Part shown: one piece after another, positions 24,829 to 32,596 of the stretch | Layout of the letters: every line of letters begins with the position of its first letter | Position numbering within the stretch: the first letter of the stretch is position 1 | Source of the DNA: Anaerolineae bacterium | GTDB taxonomy: Bacteria; Chloroflexota; Anaerolineae; Aggregatilineales; Phototrophicaceae | Reading direction: 5' to 3' | Assembly: GCA_013360465.1 (NCBI GenBank) | Contig: JABWBO010000078.1 | Span: 1 to 37,472 of the forward strand | Length of the DNA stretch: 37,472 nucleotides | Translations under genes and position numbers: made by a program | Notes under the pieces: model-generated | The model's input: only the letters and a program-made list of their open reading frames with translations | The model's database searches: none | Told to the model about the DNA's origin: nothing

Positions 24829-26673
24829 ATGGGCTTCCTGATGGATGGACTCGACGCCGAGTCCTACGACCGCAGTTACAGCGACCGCACCCTGGTGCGG
24901 CGCATCCTGAGCTACTTCCGCCCCCAGGCTCCGCGCATGGCGGCGGTGTCGCTGGCGATCTTCCTGACCTCGATGCTCAACACCGGGCTGCCGGTGGTCA
25001 TCTCGCAGGGGCTGGACAGCCTGCAAGAGGACCCGACGACGCAGACGCTGCTGACCATCACCGCTCTGCTGATCGTCCTGGGCGTGCTGGGATGGGTGTT
25101 CAACGCCGTGCGGCAGCGGCTCTCCGCCGCCGCCATCGGCAACGTCACGCTTCAGCTGCGCGAGGACGCCTTCGACGCGGTGATGAAGCGCGACCTGTCG
25201 TTCTATGACACCATCCCGTCGGGTAAGGTGGTCAGCCGTGTGACCTCCGACACGCAGTCGTTCTCGCAGGTGGTGGGGCTGGCGACCGACCTGATGAGCC
25301 AGATTCTGCTGGTCTTCTTCCTGATCGGCTATCTGTTCACGGTCAACGTGCAGCTCACGCTGATCACGCTGGCGCTCACCCCGTTCATCGTCATCACGGC
25401 GCTGCTCTTCCGCCGGATCGCCCGTCAGACGATGACCGCCTCGCGGCGCATCAACGCCATCGTCAACGCCCACATCCAGGAGACGATCAGCGGCATCTCG
25501 GTCGCCAAGACCTTCCGCCAGGAACAGACGATCTACGACGAATTCCTGGACGTGAACGGCAGGTCCTACAGCGTCAACCTGCGGACCGGCTACGTCTTCA
25601 GCAGCATCTTCCCCATCCTTAACCTGCTGGCGGGCATCGGCACGGCGGCGCTGGTCTACTTCGGCATCCTCAACACCCAGGCGGGCGCGCTGAGCGCCGG
25701 CGAGTGGTATCTTTTCATCCAGGGGCTGGCGCTCTTCTGGTTCCCGCTGACCAGCATCGCCTCGTTCTGGAGCCAGTTCCAGTTAGGGCTGGCGGCGGGC
25801 GAGCGCGTGTTCGCGCTGATCGACGCCGAGCCGAAGGTCGTTCAGACCGACAGCCGCAAGCTGGCGGAGGTGCGCGGCGAGATCCGTTTCGAGCGCGTCA
25901 GCTTCCGTTACAACCCGGAAGAACCGGTGCTGACCGACTTCTCGCTGACCATCCGCGCCGGCGAGACAGTCGCCCTGGTCGGGCACACCGGTTCGGGCAA
26001 GTCGAGCATCGGCAAGCTGGTGGCGCGCTTCTACGAGTTCCAGGAAGGTAGGCTGCTGATCGATGGGCAGGACATCCGCACCTTCGATCTGGCGGATTAC
26101 CGGTCGCGCCTGGGCATCGTGACGCAGTCGCCGTTCCTGTTCGACGGCACGGTGCGCGAGAACATCCGCTATGGCAAGCCGGACGCCAGCGATGAAGAGG
26201 TCGAGCGCGCTGCCAACCTGGTCGCTCAGGGCGATTGGATCAAGACCCTGCCGGATGGGCTGAACTCGCCGGTGGGCGAGCGCGGCAGCAGCCTGTCGAT
26301 GGGGCAGCGGCAGCTGGTCAGCCTGGCGCGGGTGATCCTGCAGAAGCCGTCGATCTTCATCCTGGACGAGGCGACGGCGAGCGTCGATCCGCTGACGGAG
26401 ACGCTGATCCAGGAGGGGCTGGAGGTCGTGCTGAAAGACCGCACTTCCATCGTCATCGCCCACCGCCTTTCGACCATCCGCGAGGCGGACCGGATCATCG
26501 TGCTGCGCAAGGGCGAGATCATCGAAGAGGGCGATCACGAGTCGCTGCTGGCGCAGCGCGGTCACTACGCGGAACTGTACAACACCTACTTCCGCCACCA
26601 GTCGCTCAGCTACATCGAGAACGCGCCGAAGCTGGGGACACAGGAACTGGCGGCGCTGGGGCTGGTGTCCTGA
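24829..26673 (+). CDS. Heterodimeric ABC exporter subunit with active Walker B
   Basis: 614 residues, same TMD-NBD layout. Walker A is GHTGSGKSS (about 385), Walker B is IFILDEATASVD with the catalytic Glu514, and the H-loop is IAHRLS. The signature is LSMGQRQLVSLARVI, with Met replacing the second signature Gly. In the heterodimer this altered signature faces the Asp-type Walker B of the first subunit, so both defects fall in the same ATP site and the other site is intact. It starts 12 bases after its partner, with AAGGAG overlapping the partner's stop. A GC-rich hairpin follows. Confidence 0.9.
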   Translation: MGFLMDGLDAESYDRSYSDRTLVRRILSYFRPQAPRMAAVSLAIFLTSMLNTGLPVVISQGLDSLQEDPTTQTLLTITALLIVLGVLGWVFNAVRQRLSAAAIGNVTLQLREDAFDAVMKRDLSFYDTIPSGKVVSRVTSDTQSFSQVVGLATDLMSQILLVFFLIGYLFTVNVQLTLITLALTPFIVITALLFRRIARQTMTASRRINAIVNAHIQETISGISVAKTFRQEQTIYDEFLDVNGRSYSVNLRTGYVFSSIFPILNLLAGIGTAALVYFGILNTQAGALSAGEWYLFIQGLALFWFPLTSIASFWSQFQLGLAAGERVFALIDAEPKVVQTDSRKLAEVRGEIRFERVSFRYNPEEPVLTDFSLTIRAGETVALVGHTGSGKSSIGKLVARFYEFQEGRLLIDGQDIRTFDLADYRSRLGIVTQSPFLFDGTVRENIRYGKPDASDEEVERAANLVAQGDWIKTLPDGLNSPVGERGSSLSMGQRQLVSLARVILQKPSIFILDEATASVDPLTETLIQEGLEVVLKDRTSIVIAHRLSTIREADRIIVLRKGEIIEEGDHESLLAQRGHYAELYNTYFRHQSLSYIENAPKLGTQELAALGLVS

Positions 26674-26685
26674 CGGGTGAACCTC

Positions 26686-26716
26686 GGGGATGGACCGACG
26701 AGTCCGTCCCCTTCAC
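26686..26716 (+). terminator. Hairpin after the ABC exporter operon
   Basis: Arms GGGGATGGAC (26686-26695) and GTCCGTCCCC (26702-26711) pair over ten positions with one T-G wobble around a six-base loop, followed by TTCAC. The stem is strong but the T run is short, so termination may be partial. Confidence 0.5.
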
Positions 26717-26748
26717 AGCTACGTAAGCTGTACGGGACGACACACCTC

Positions 26749-26846
26749 TCAGAGACTGTTTGCAAACTGCTCACCTCACCCCGTTTCGCTGCGCTCAACC
26801 GCCCCTCTCCAATTGGAGAGGGGCAGGAAACCGTCAGGTTTCCGGG
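26749..26846 (-). repeat. Dispersed repeat copy C (complete)
   Basis: The most complete copy. It joins the left half shared with copy A (26749-26816), the full palindrome of 22 bp centred on CCAATTGG (26802-26823), and the 57-bp segment identical to copy B (26790-26846), ending in arms GGAAACC/GGTTTCC. No open frame of interest and no transposase. It behaves like a small non-autonomous repeat of the genome. Confidence 0.85.
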
Positions 26847-27002
26847 AAAAGCTATCAGGGTTTTCGAACATCGTCCTTTCACAACGATCCGCGAAAACTC
26901 AACGCAAGGGTCTTACCCAGGCGGACAGCGTCGAATGAAGATGTGCAAAGTCGAACTCAGGGTGTAATCGCTTTTTTGGGGGGGCGATCATCCTGGTCGA
27001 TG

Positions 27003-27167
27003 CGCCGCCGGAGAATAGAATTCTCCGGCTATCCCCAAAAGCGCATGAAACCGACTCAAAGTCGGTTCCGCAGGGGGGAGAGTCGCCAGAAGCAGCACGA
27101 GCGCCGCCGGCGAAACCCTCTTCCAGAGGGTTTTTCAGGTCCTTGGGGATTTTAATGTCCGGCGGCG
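27003..27167. repeat. 165-bp element with terminal inverted repeats and three internal hairpins
   Basis: Terminal inverted repeats CGCCGCCGGA (27003-27012) and TCCGGCGGCG (27158-27167). Inside lie three perfect stem-loops with three-base loops: GCCGGAGAAT/ATTCTCCGGC (27007-27029), AACCGACT/AGTCGGTT (27049-27067) and AAACCCTCT/AGAGGGTTT (27113-27133, followed by TT). A further CGCCGCCGG lies at 27102-27110. This looks like a palindromic repeat or MITE-like element. The last hairpin could also act as a plus-strand terminator. Confidence 0.55.
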
Positions 27168-27284
27168 GACCACCACGTGCTTCTGCCCCCATTTCCGAAC
27201 GCACCTCCACTTCTCACCCAATTTCCGATTCCCCCGCCGTGTGCTATCCTCAACCCGTTGACCTGAGCATCAGGAGGCGGCGGT

Positions 27285-27746
27285 ATGTTCAATCTGGGCG
27301 GAGGACGACGCGGTACACCGCGCATTCAGAATCACGTGCAGGTCGTCGAGCAAATCCTGCTGGAGATCGGCGTCGATCCGGCGCAGGCGCGCATGAACAC
27401 GGCGGATGGCTTCGGCTGGCGCTTCCAGCGCGGCTCGGCTGCCATCGAAATCTACGTGACGCAGCAGGAAGACGCGGGCTTCTTACAGGTCCTCGCGCCC
27501 ATCCTTCACCTGCCGATGACCAACCTGCTCCCCCTCTACCGCCATCTGCTGGAACTGAACCTGCAGCTCACCTCGGCATCGTTGGGCGTCTATCTGGATG
27601 TGGTCTACGTCTTCAGCGAGCGCCCGCTGGAAGGGCTGGATGCCGTCGAGGCGAACAGCCTGATCAGCCTGGTGGCGGAATATGCCGACGAACTGGACGA
27701 CAAGCTGGTCAACGAGTTCGGCGGGCGGCTGTACGGGCGCATCTGA
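27285..27746 (+). CDS. YbjN / secretion-chaperone-like domain protein
   Basis: 153 residues. The fold pattern is that of YbjN and type III secretion chaperone-like proteins: VEQILLEIGVDPAQARMNTADGFGWRFQRGSAAIEIYVTQQEDAGFLQVLAPIL, followed by LPLYRHLLELNLQLTSASLGVYLDVVYVFSERPLEGLDAVEANSLISLVAEYADELDDKLVNEFGG. These are cytoplasmic alpha/beta sandwich proteins with no known catalysis. AGGAGG precedes the ATG. It stands alone in front of the S1 leader; no partner suggests a role. Confidence 0.75.
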   Translation: MFNLGGGRRGTPRIQNHVQVVEQILLEIGVDPAQARMNTADGFGWRFQRGSAAIEIYVTQQEDAGFLQVLAPILHLPMTNLLPLYRHLLELNLQLTSASLGVYLDVVYVFSERPLEGLDAVEANSLISLVAEYADELDDKLVNEFGGRLYGRI

Positions 27747-27846
27747 CCGTCTGGTCTGTGTGTCCCCGCCCGATGCTCGTTCGCCGCGCACTGCGGGTCC
27801 TGAAAGCTGCTGCCTGACATCGCGTTCGCGATTCGCGAAGTTCAGG

Positions 27847-27876
27847 TTGACAGCGATAATTACAGCACCTTATAAT
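27847..27876 (+). promoter_or_regulatory. Consensus sigma-70-type promoter upstream of S1
   Basis: TTGACA (27847-27852), 18-base spacer, TATAAT (27871-27876). Both hexamers match the consensus exactly. Transcription would begin near 27883, about 180 bases before the S1 start codon, in front of the terminator at 27972-28019. Confidence 0.85.
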
Positions 27877-27924
27877 TTCCCCGACTTTTCAGGAAAGGGG
27901 AAGCGTCGCCGGGCACGCCGCCGG

Positions 27925-27972
27925 ATGACGCAAGTCCGTGCAGTGCCGTTCGCACCATCACTCGCAAAATGA
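27925..27972 (+). CDS. Candidate 15-residue leader peptide ahead of S1
   Basis: ATG at 27925 opens a frame MTQVRAVPFAPSLAK ending in TGA at 27970-27972. The last base of the stop codon is the first base of the terminator stem, so a ribosome stopped there would cover the 5' arm. There is no convincing Shine-Dalgarno before the ATG, which is the main argument against translation. Confidence 0.25.
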   Translation: MTQVRAVPFAPSLAK

Positions 27973-28019
27973 ACTCGGTTAACCCGCCCATCAGGGACGG
28001 GTGAGCCGAGTTTTTTTTT
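27972..28019 (+). terminator. Intrinsic terminator / attenuator upstream of S1
   Basis: AACTCGG (27972-27978) pairs with CCGAGTT (28006-28012), continued inward by ACCCG/CGGGT with one mismatch and CCC/GGG near the loop, followed by nine T residues (28011-28019). It lies downstream of a consensus promoter and upstream of the S1 start, so it would act as an attenuator unless it only ends the YbjN transcript. Confidence 0.85.
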
Positions 28020-28061
28020 GCCGCGTCCAGAAGGGTCAAAATTCATTTATCAGGGGGCATC

Positions 28062-29330
<1,269 letters not shown>

Positions 29331-29401
29331 CAATACGCAATCCACCGGCAAGTTGTCACGCCGCGCTGAAATTCTGATCAGGGAGGGGGTGAGAGCGACA
29401 C

Positions 29402-29602
29402 ATGGCGCATGTCACGTTGAAACCGGGCGAATCGCAGGAATCGCTGCTGCGACGCTTTCGTAAGAAGGTCACGAACGCCGGCGTTCTGAGTACGGTCCGC
29501 CGCAAGCGCTGGCACATTTCCAAGAGCGAACTGCGCCGGATCGAGAAGAAGAAGGCGATCCGTCGTTCACGCCGCCGTCAGCGCAAGGCGATGACCCGCT
29601 GA
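29402..29602 (+). CDS. rpsU: 30S ribosomal protein bS21
   Basis: 66 residues, typical size and composition: VTLKPGESQESLLRRFRKKVTNAGVLSTVRRKRWHISKSELRRIEKKKAIRRSRRRQRK, with the LLRRFRKK block and a very basic tail. It lies near the anti-Shine-Dalgarno region of the 30S subunit. A GGGAGGGGG stretch sits 10-20 bases before the ATG. No promoter is seen in the 71-base gap after S1, so it is probably cotranscribed with it. Confidence 0.92.
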   Translation: MAHVTLKPGESQESLLRRFRKKVTNAGVLSTVRRKRWHISKSELRRIEKKKAIRRSRRRQRKAMTR

Positions 29603-29655
29603 TATCGGCAGAGATTGGACAGGACCGTCCAGCCTCTTTGGCGGTCCTGCGCGGG

Positions 29656-29688
29656 TAGGGGCGGGTCACAACCCGCCCCTATGTGTTT
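29656..29688. terminator. Hairpin between rpsU and infA
   Basis: Perfect 11-base arms TAGGGGCGGGT (29656-29666) and ACCCGCCCCTA (29671-29681) with loop CACA, followed by TGTGTTT. It could end the S1-S21 transcript. The G-rich sequence may also be a dispersed repeat unit, since it lies apart from any coding signal. Confidence 0.6.
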
Positions 29689-29727
29689 ACAAAGCACGTT
29701 CGCTGTCCTATCATTGAACGGACAGCG
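29686..29727 (+). promoter_or_regulatory. infA promoter with a dyad over the -10
   Basis: TTTACA (29686-29691), 17-base spacer, TATCAT (29709-29714). The perfect dyad CGCTGTCC (29701-29708) and GGACAGCG (29720-29727), 11 bases apart, brackets the -10 and the start point. The infA ATG is at 29769 with AGGA just upstream. Confidence 0.55.
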
Positions 29728-29768
29728 GCGAACCGCAGCACTTTCGGGGGAGTCACAACAGGACCTAT

Positions 29769-30023
29769 ATGGCAAAAAAAGAAGATAAGATCGAAGTTGA
29801 AGGGGTAGTGGTCGAAGCGCTGCCCAACACGCAGTTCCTGGTCGAGCTGGATAACAAGCATCGTATCCTCGCCTACCTTTCCGGCAAAATGCGCAAGTAC
29901 TACATCCGCATTCTGCTTGGCGACCGGGTGCGCGTTGAAATGAGCATGTACGATCCCTCGCGCGGACGCATCACCTATCGCTTCCGCGACGGCTATCGCC
30001 CTGGCGAAGAAGCGACAGAGTAA
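29769..30023 (+). CDS. infA: Translation initiation factor IF-1
   Basis: 84 residues forming one S1-like OB fold: [64 protein letters not shown]. It keeps the family blocks GxVxExLPNxxFxV and LGDRVxVEMSxYDxxxGRIxYR, and is about ten residues longer than usual at the C-terminus ([11 protein letters not shown]). IF-1 blocks the ribosomal A site at initiation. It stands outside the usual ribosomal-protein operon, next to S21. Confidence 0.95.
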   Translation: MAKKEDKIEVEGVVVEALPNTQFLVELDNKHRILAYLSGKMRKYYIRILLGDRVRVEMSMYDPSRGRITYRFRDGYRPGEEATE

Positions 30024-30157
30024 AACAGCGCCTCGCTCTGTCCTCGCGCCGGATACCCGGCATCGGACCATACCCTGTGCTGCGAACCTCAGCCTTCTCT
30101 GCGCGCGCCGCCGGTCGAGCGTCGCCGGTGGTATCGTGCCGGCTGAAGACTCTCTGA

Positions 30158-30868
30158 TTAACGCCCCGGCTTTTCGCCCCAGTGTACCGCCATCGTCCCG
30201 AACATGAAGGTTTTATAAGTTACGTTGGCGAACCCCGCCGCCTGCATCAGCGCCTTGAGTTCGTCCGGCGTCTTGAACGCCTGGGTCGATTCCGGCAGAT
30301 ACTCGTAGGCGTCGGCGTTGCCGCTGATCAGCCGTCCCAGCGTGGGGATGACGGTCTTCAGGTGGAAGAGGACGAAGGGGCGCAGCAGATTGTTCGGCGG
30401 CGGCGAGGTGTCGAGCGTGACGATGCGCCCGCCCGGCTTGAGGACGCGCTTCTGTTCGGCGAGCGCGCGCGGGATGTCGATGACGTTGCGCAGCAGATAG
30501 CCGGAGACGACCGCGTCGAAGATGCCATCAGGATAGGGCAGGTTGAGGGCATCCGCACCGTTCCATAACACCTGGTCGCCGAGCGGCAGTCCCCGCCCGA
30601 CCTGCATCATGCCGATGGAGAAGTCGCCGCCCACCGCCTGAATGCCCGGCGTCTGGCGCAGCCCCTCGAAGGCGATGTCGCCAGTCCCGGTGGCGAGGTC
30701 GAGCAGGCGGTCGCCGGGTTTCAGCGCGGCGCGGGCGATGACGAAGCGCCGCCAGCGCATATCCTGCCCGAAGGTCATGAGCCGGTTCATGAGGTTGTAG
30801 CGCCCGGCGATGCGGTCGAACATGCCCTGAACGTAGGCGGCGCGTTCATTTCCTTGCAGCGTTGCCAT
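30158..30868 (-). CDS. ubiE: Demethylmenaquinone methyltransferase (UbiE/MenG)
   Basis: 236 residues. It begins YVQGMFDRIAGRYNLMNRLMTFGQDMRWRR, the N-terminal UbiE signature, then has the SAM motif LLDLATGTGDIAFE, FDAVVSGYLLRNVIDIPRALAEQKRVLKPGGRIVTLD, and a C-terminal block ending FMFGTMAVHWGEKP. It adds the last methyl group in menaquinone synthesis. That a menaquinone is made fits the cytochrome c genes at the right end. The gene stands alone between infA and the MFS leader; its start ATG at 30868 has only a weak ribosome site. Confidence 0.93.
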   Translation of the reverse strand: MATLQGNERAAYVQGMFDRIAGRYNLMNRLMTFGQDMRWRRFVIARAALKPGDRLLDLATGTGDIAFEGLRQTPGIQAVGGDFSIGMMQVGRGLPLGDQVLWNGADALNLPYPDGIFDAVVSGYLLRNVIDIPRALAEQKRVLKPGGRIVTLDTSPPPNNLLRPFVLFHLKTVIPTLGRLISGNADAYEYLPESTQAFKTPDELKALMQAAGFANVTYKTFMFGTMAVHWGEKPGR

Positions 30869-30992
30869 GAGAGTCTCGATTCGGTTGACGGAATAGCGGC
30901 AAGTTTAGCCCAGCACGATGAGCCGGGGATGAGTCCAAGTATTGCCAGACGCCGACATCGCGTATAGCATGAGCGGGGAGAGGATGCCAACC

Positions 30993-31082
30993 ATGTATTT
31001 CCGCTGCAACACTGTCGTGATCACCATCATGTCCTTCGCCTCCAGACTGCCGAAGCGGCTTAACACATCCTCGCTTCATTAA
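30993..31082 (+). CDS. Candidate 29-residue leader peptide ahead of the MFS exporter
   Basis: GGGGAGAGG (30975-30983) lies nine bases before ATG 30993; the frame MYFRCNTVVITIM then SFASRLPKRLNTSSLH ends at TAA 31080-31082. An ATG in the same frame at 30984 is too close to that site. The stop lies two bases before the first leader hairpin. Peptides of this kind can couple translation to read-through of a downstream terminator. No homologue is known to me. Confidence 0.3.
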   Translation: MYFRCNTVVITIMSFASRLPKRLNTSSLH

Positions 31083-31084
31083 CA

Positions 31085-31144
31085 CTTCTGTCATAGTTTA
31101 TTTCTGAGAAACTACAGAAGACGGGCGCGGATGCGCTCGTTTTT
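31085..31144 (+). terminator. Two-hairpin attenuator-like structure
   Basis: Hairpin one: CTTCTGT (31085-31091) with ACAGAAG (31114-31120) and AGTTT with AAACT inside, a three-base bulge between. Hairpin two: CGGGCGC (31122-31128) with GCGCTCG (31133-31139), one G-T pair, loop GGAT, followed by TTTTT (31140-31144). The second is a good intrinsic terminator 63 bases before the MFS start, although no full-size plus-strand gene ends here. Confidence 0.55.
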
Positions 31145-31207
31145 GATTCCAGGCGTCCTTCTCTTCGCTTACAGTCAGGATCGCACCTCAGCGAAAGGCA
31201 GACTCAA

Positions 31208-32596
31208 TTGAACAGGCGCGGCGGCATCCGTACTTTTCTCACCATCTGGCTGGGACAGATCGTCTCGGTCACGGGCAGCGGCATGACCCGCTTCGCCCTG
31301 CTCATCTGGGCATACGATCAGACCCAGACGGCGACATCCGTCGCCCTGCTCGGCTTCGCCGCTTTCTTCTTCTTCGTCCTGCTCAGCCCCTTCGCCGGCG
31401 TCCTGGTGGACCGCTGGGACCGGCGGGTGGTCATGCTGGCTGCCGACGGCGTCGCCGGCATCGGCACGGCGCTGATCCTGCTGCTCTTCGCCGGTGGGGC
31501 GCTCCAGTTCTGGCACGTCTTCGTTTACGAAGCCATCACCGGCGCGATGGAAGCGTTTCAACTGCCGGCATTCGCGTCGATCATCAGCGTCCTGACGCCG
31601 GCTGCCCGGCGCGGGCGGATCAACGGGCTGCGCACGCTGGGATACTCCGTCACCCGCATCCTCGCTCCGGCGCTCGGAGCGCTGGTGCTGGGCGCGGCGG
31701 ATCTGCGCGCCGTCCTGCTGATCGACCTGGCGACGTTCGCGGCAGCCTACGGTACGCTGCTGTGGGTGCGCGTGCCGCCCCCGGCGCACAGCGCCGCCGG
31801 GCAGCATGGGCGCGGCAGCGTGATCGGCGAGCTGCGCGCCGGTCTGCGCTATCTGCGGACGCATCGCGGGCTGCTCTACCTGATTCTGCTGTTCACCGGC
31901 ATCAACTTCATCGCCTCGCTCACCTACATGAGCATCATGCCGACCATGATCCTGGCGCGCACCGGCGGCGACGAGGCGACCCTGGCGACCGTCCAGGGGA
32001 TGATCGGGCTGTCGGCGCTGGTCGGCGCGGTCGGCGTGACGCTGCTGATCGGACGCGGGCGGCTGATCCGCTGGATCGTGGTGGGCGGGGTGCTGTCGTT
32101 CATCTTCGGCGATCTGCTGATGGGCATGTCGCAGGCGCTCGCGGGGTGGCTGGCGGCGGCATTTGTGACCGAGTTCTTCGTGCCCTTCATCTTCAACGCC
32201 CAGCGCACCATCCTGCAGAACAAGGTTCCGCCGGACCTGCAGGGGCGCGTCTTCGCGCTCGATGGCGCGCTGCGCGATCTGATCGTCCCGTTCGGCTATC
32301 TGATCGCCGGACCCCTGGCAGACCGCGTCTTCGAGCCGGCGATGGCGCGCGACGGAGCGCTGGCGGGGGCGCTTGGCGGGCTGTGGGGGACGGGTCCCGG
32401 CGCGGGGATGGGCGTGATGTACCTGTTCACGGCGGTCCTCGGCGCATCCCTGTGCACCCTCGCCTGGGTCATCCCGTCCATACGCAATGTCGAGACCGAC
32501 ATCCCCGACTACCAGGAAGAGGCGGCGGGGATGCCGGCTGCGCCATCGCAACCTTCCGGGATCAAAGCTTCATCAGCCGCGCCATCCGCGCCTTGA
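31208..32596 (+). CDS. MFS exporter of the MefA/EntS-like (DHA3) type
   Basis: 462 residues with 12 hydrophobic helices. The start is TTG at 31208 (MNRRGGIRTFLTIWLGQIVSVTGSGMTRFALLIW), with AAAGG upstream. Family marks are the loop LVDRWDRRVVMLAADG after helix two, and AFQLPAFASIISVLTPAARRGRINGLRTLGYSVTRILAPALGALVL. This group exports macrolides, siderophores and other small molecules by proton antiport. Substrate unknown. Its 3' end overlaps the convergent cytochrome gene by 35 bases. Confidence 0.88.
   Translation: MNRRGGIRTFLTIWLGQIVSVTGSGMTRFALLIWAYDQTQTATSVALLGFAAFFFFVLLSPFAGVLVDRWDRRVVMLAADGVAGIGTALILLLFAGGALQFWHVFVYEAITGAMEAFQLPAFASIISVLTPAARRGRINGLRTLGYSVTRILAPALGALVLGAADLRAVLLIDLATFAAAYGTLLWVRVPPPAHSAAGQHGRGSVIGELRAGLRYLRTHRGLLYLILLFTGINFIASLTYMSIMPTMILARTGGDEATLATVQGMIGLSALVGAVGVTLLIGRGRLIRWIVVGGVLSFIFGDLLMGMSQALAGWLAAAFVTEFFVPFIFNAQRTILQNKVPPDLQGRVFALDGALRDLIVPFGYLIAGPLADRVFEPAMARDGALAGALGGLWGTGPGAGMGVMYLFTAVLGASLCTLAWVIPSIRNVETDIPDYQEEAAGMPAAPSQPSGIKASSAAPSAP

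Larger units (their letters stand above)
26674..27284. other. Gene-free gap with terminator, repeat and hairpin element
   Basis: No gene is supported. Open frames here run through repeats and lack ribosome sites and domains. In order it contains the ABC operon hairpin (26686-26711), dispersed repeat copy C (26749-26846), the 17-mer shared with 187-203 (26941-26957), and a three-hairpin element bounded by inverted repeats (27003-27167). The YbjN gene follows after AGGAGG. Confidence 0.7.
27883..28019 (+). ncRNA. Candidate attenuated leader or small RNA ahead of S1
   Basis: From the predicted start near 27883 to the end of the terminator, about 137 bases. A nested stem pairs GCGTC (27903-27907) with GACGC (27927-27931), with CCGG/CCGG inside it. 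The 3' end is the intrinsic terminator, so without read-through the product would be a small RNA. With read-through it is the S1 leader. I do not recognise a known riboswitch or RNA family. Confidence 0.4.
27747..28061 (+). other. Leader region of the S1 gene
   Basis: This gene-poor gap holds, in order: a consensus promoter (27847-27876), a candidate leader or small RNA (27883-28019) with a 15-codon reading frame inside it, and a strong intrinsic terminator ending 42 bases before the S1 start. The first 100 bases (27747-27846) show nothing recognisable. The ribosome site of S1 (CAGGGGG) follows the terminator. Confidence 0.6.
30869..31207 (+). other. Gene-poor leader region ahead of the MFS exporter
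   Basis: The left 70 bases hold the ubiE upstream region. From 30942 there is a plus-strand promoter-like pair (TTGCCA at 30942-30947, TATAGC at 30963-30968, spacing 15, which is short), a Shine-Dalgarno with a 29-residue frame, and two adjoining hairpins ending in T5. No known RNA family is recognised. Confidence 0.5.
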
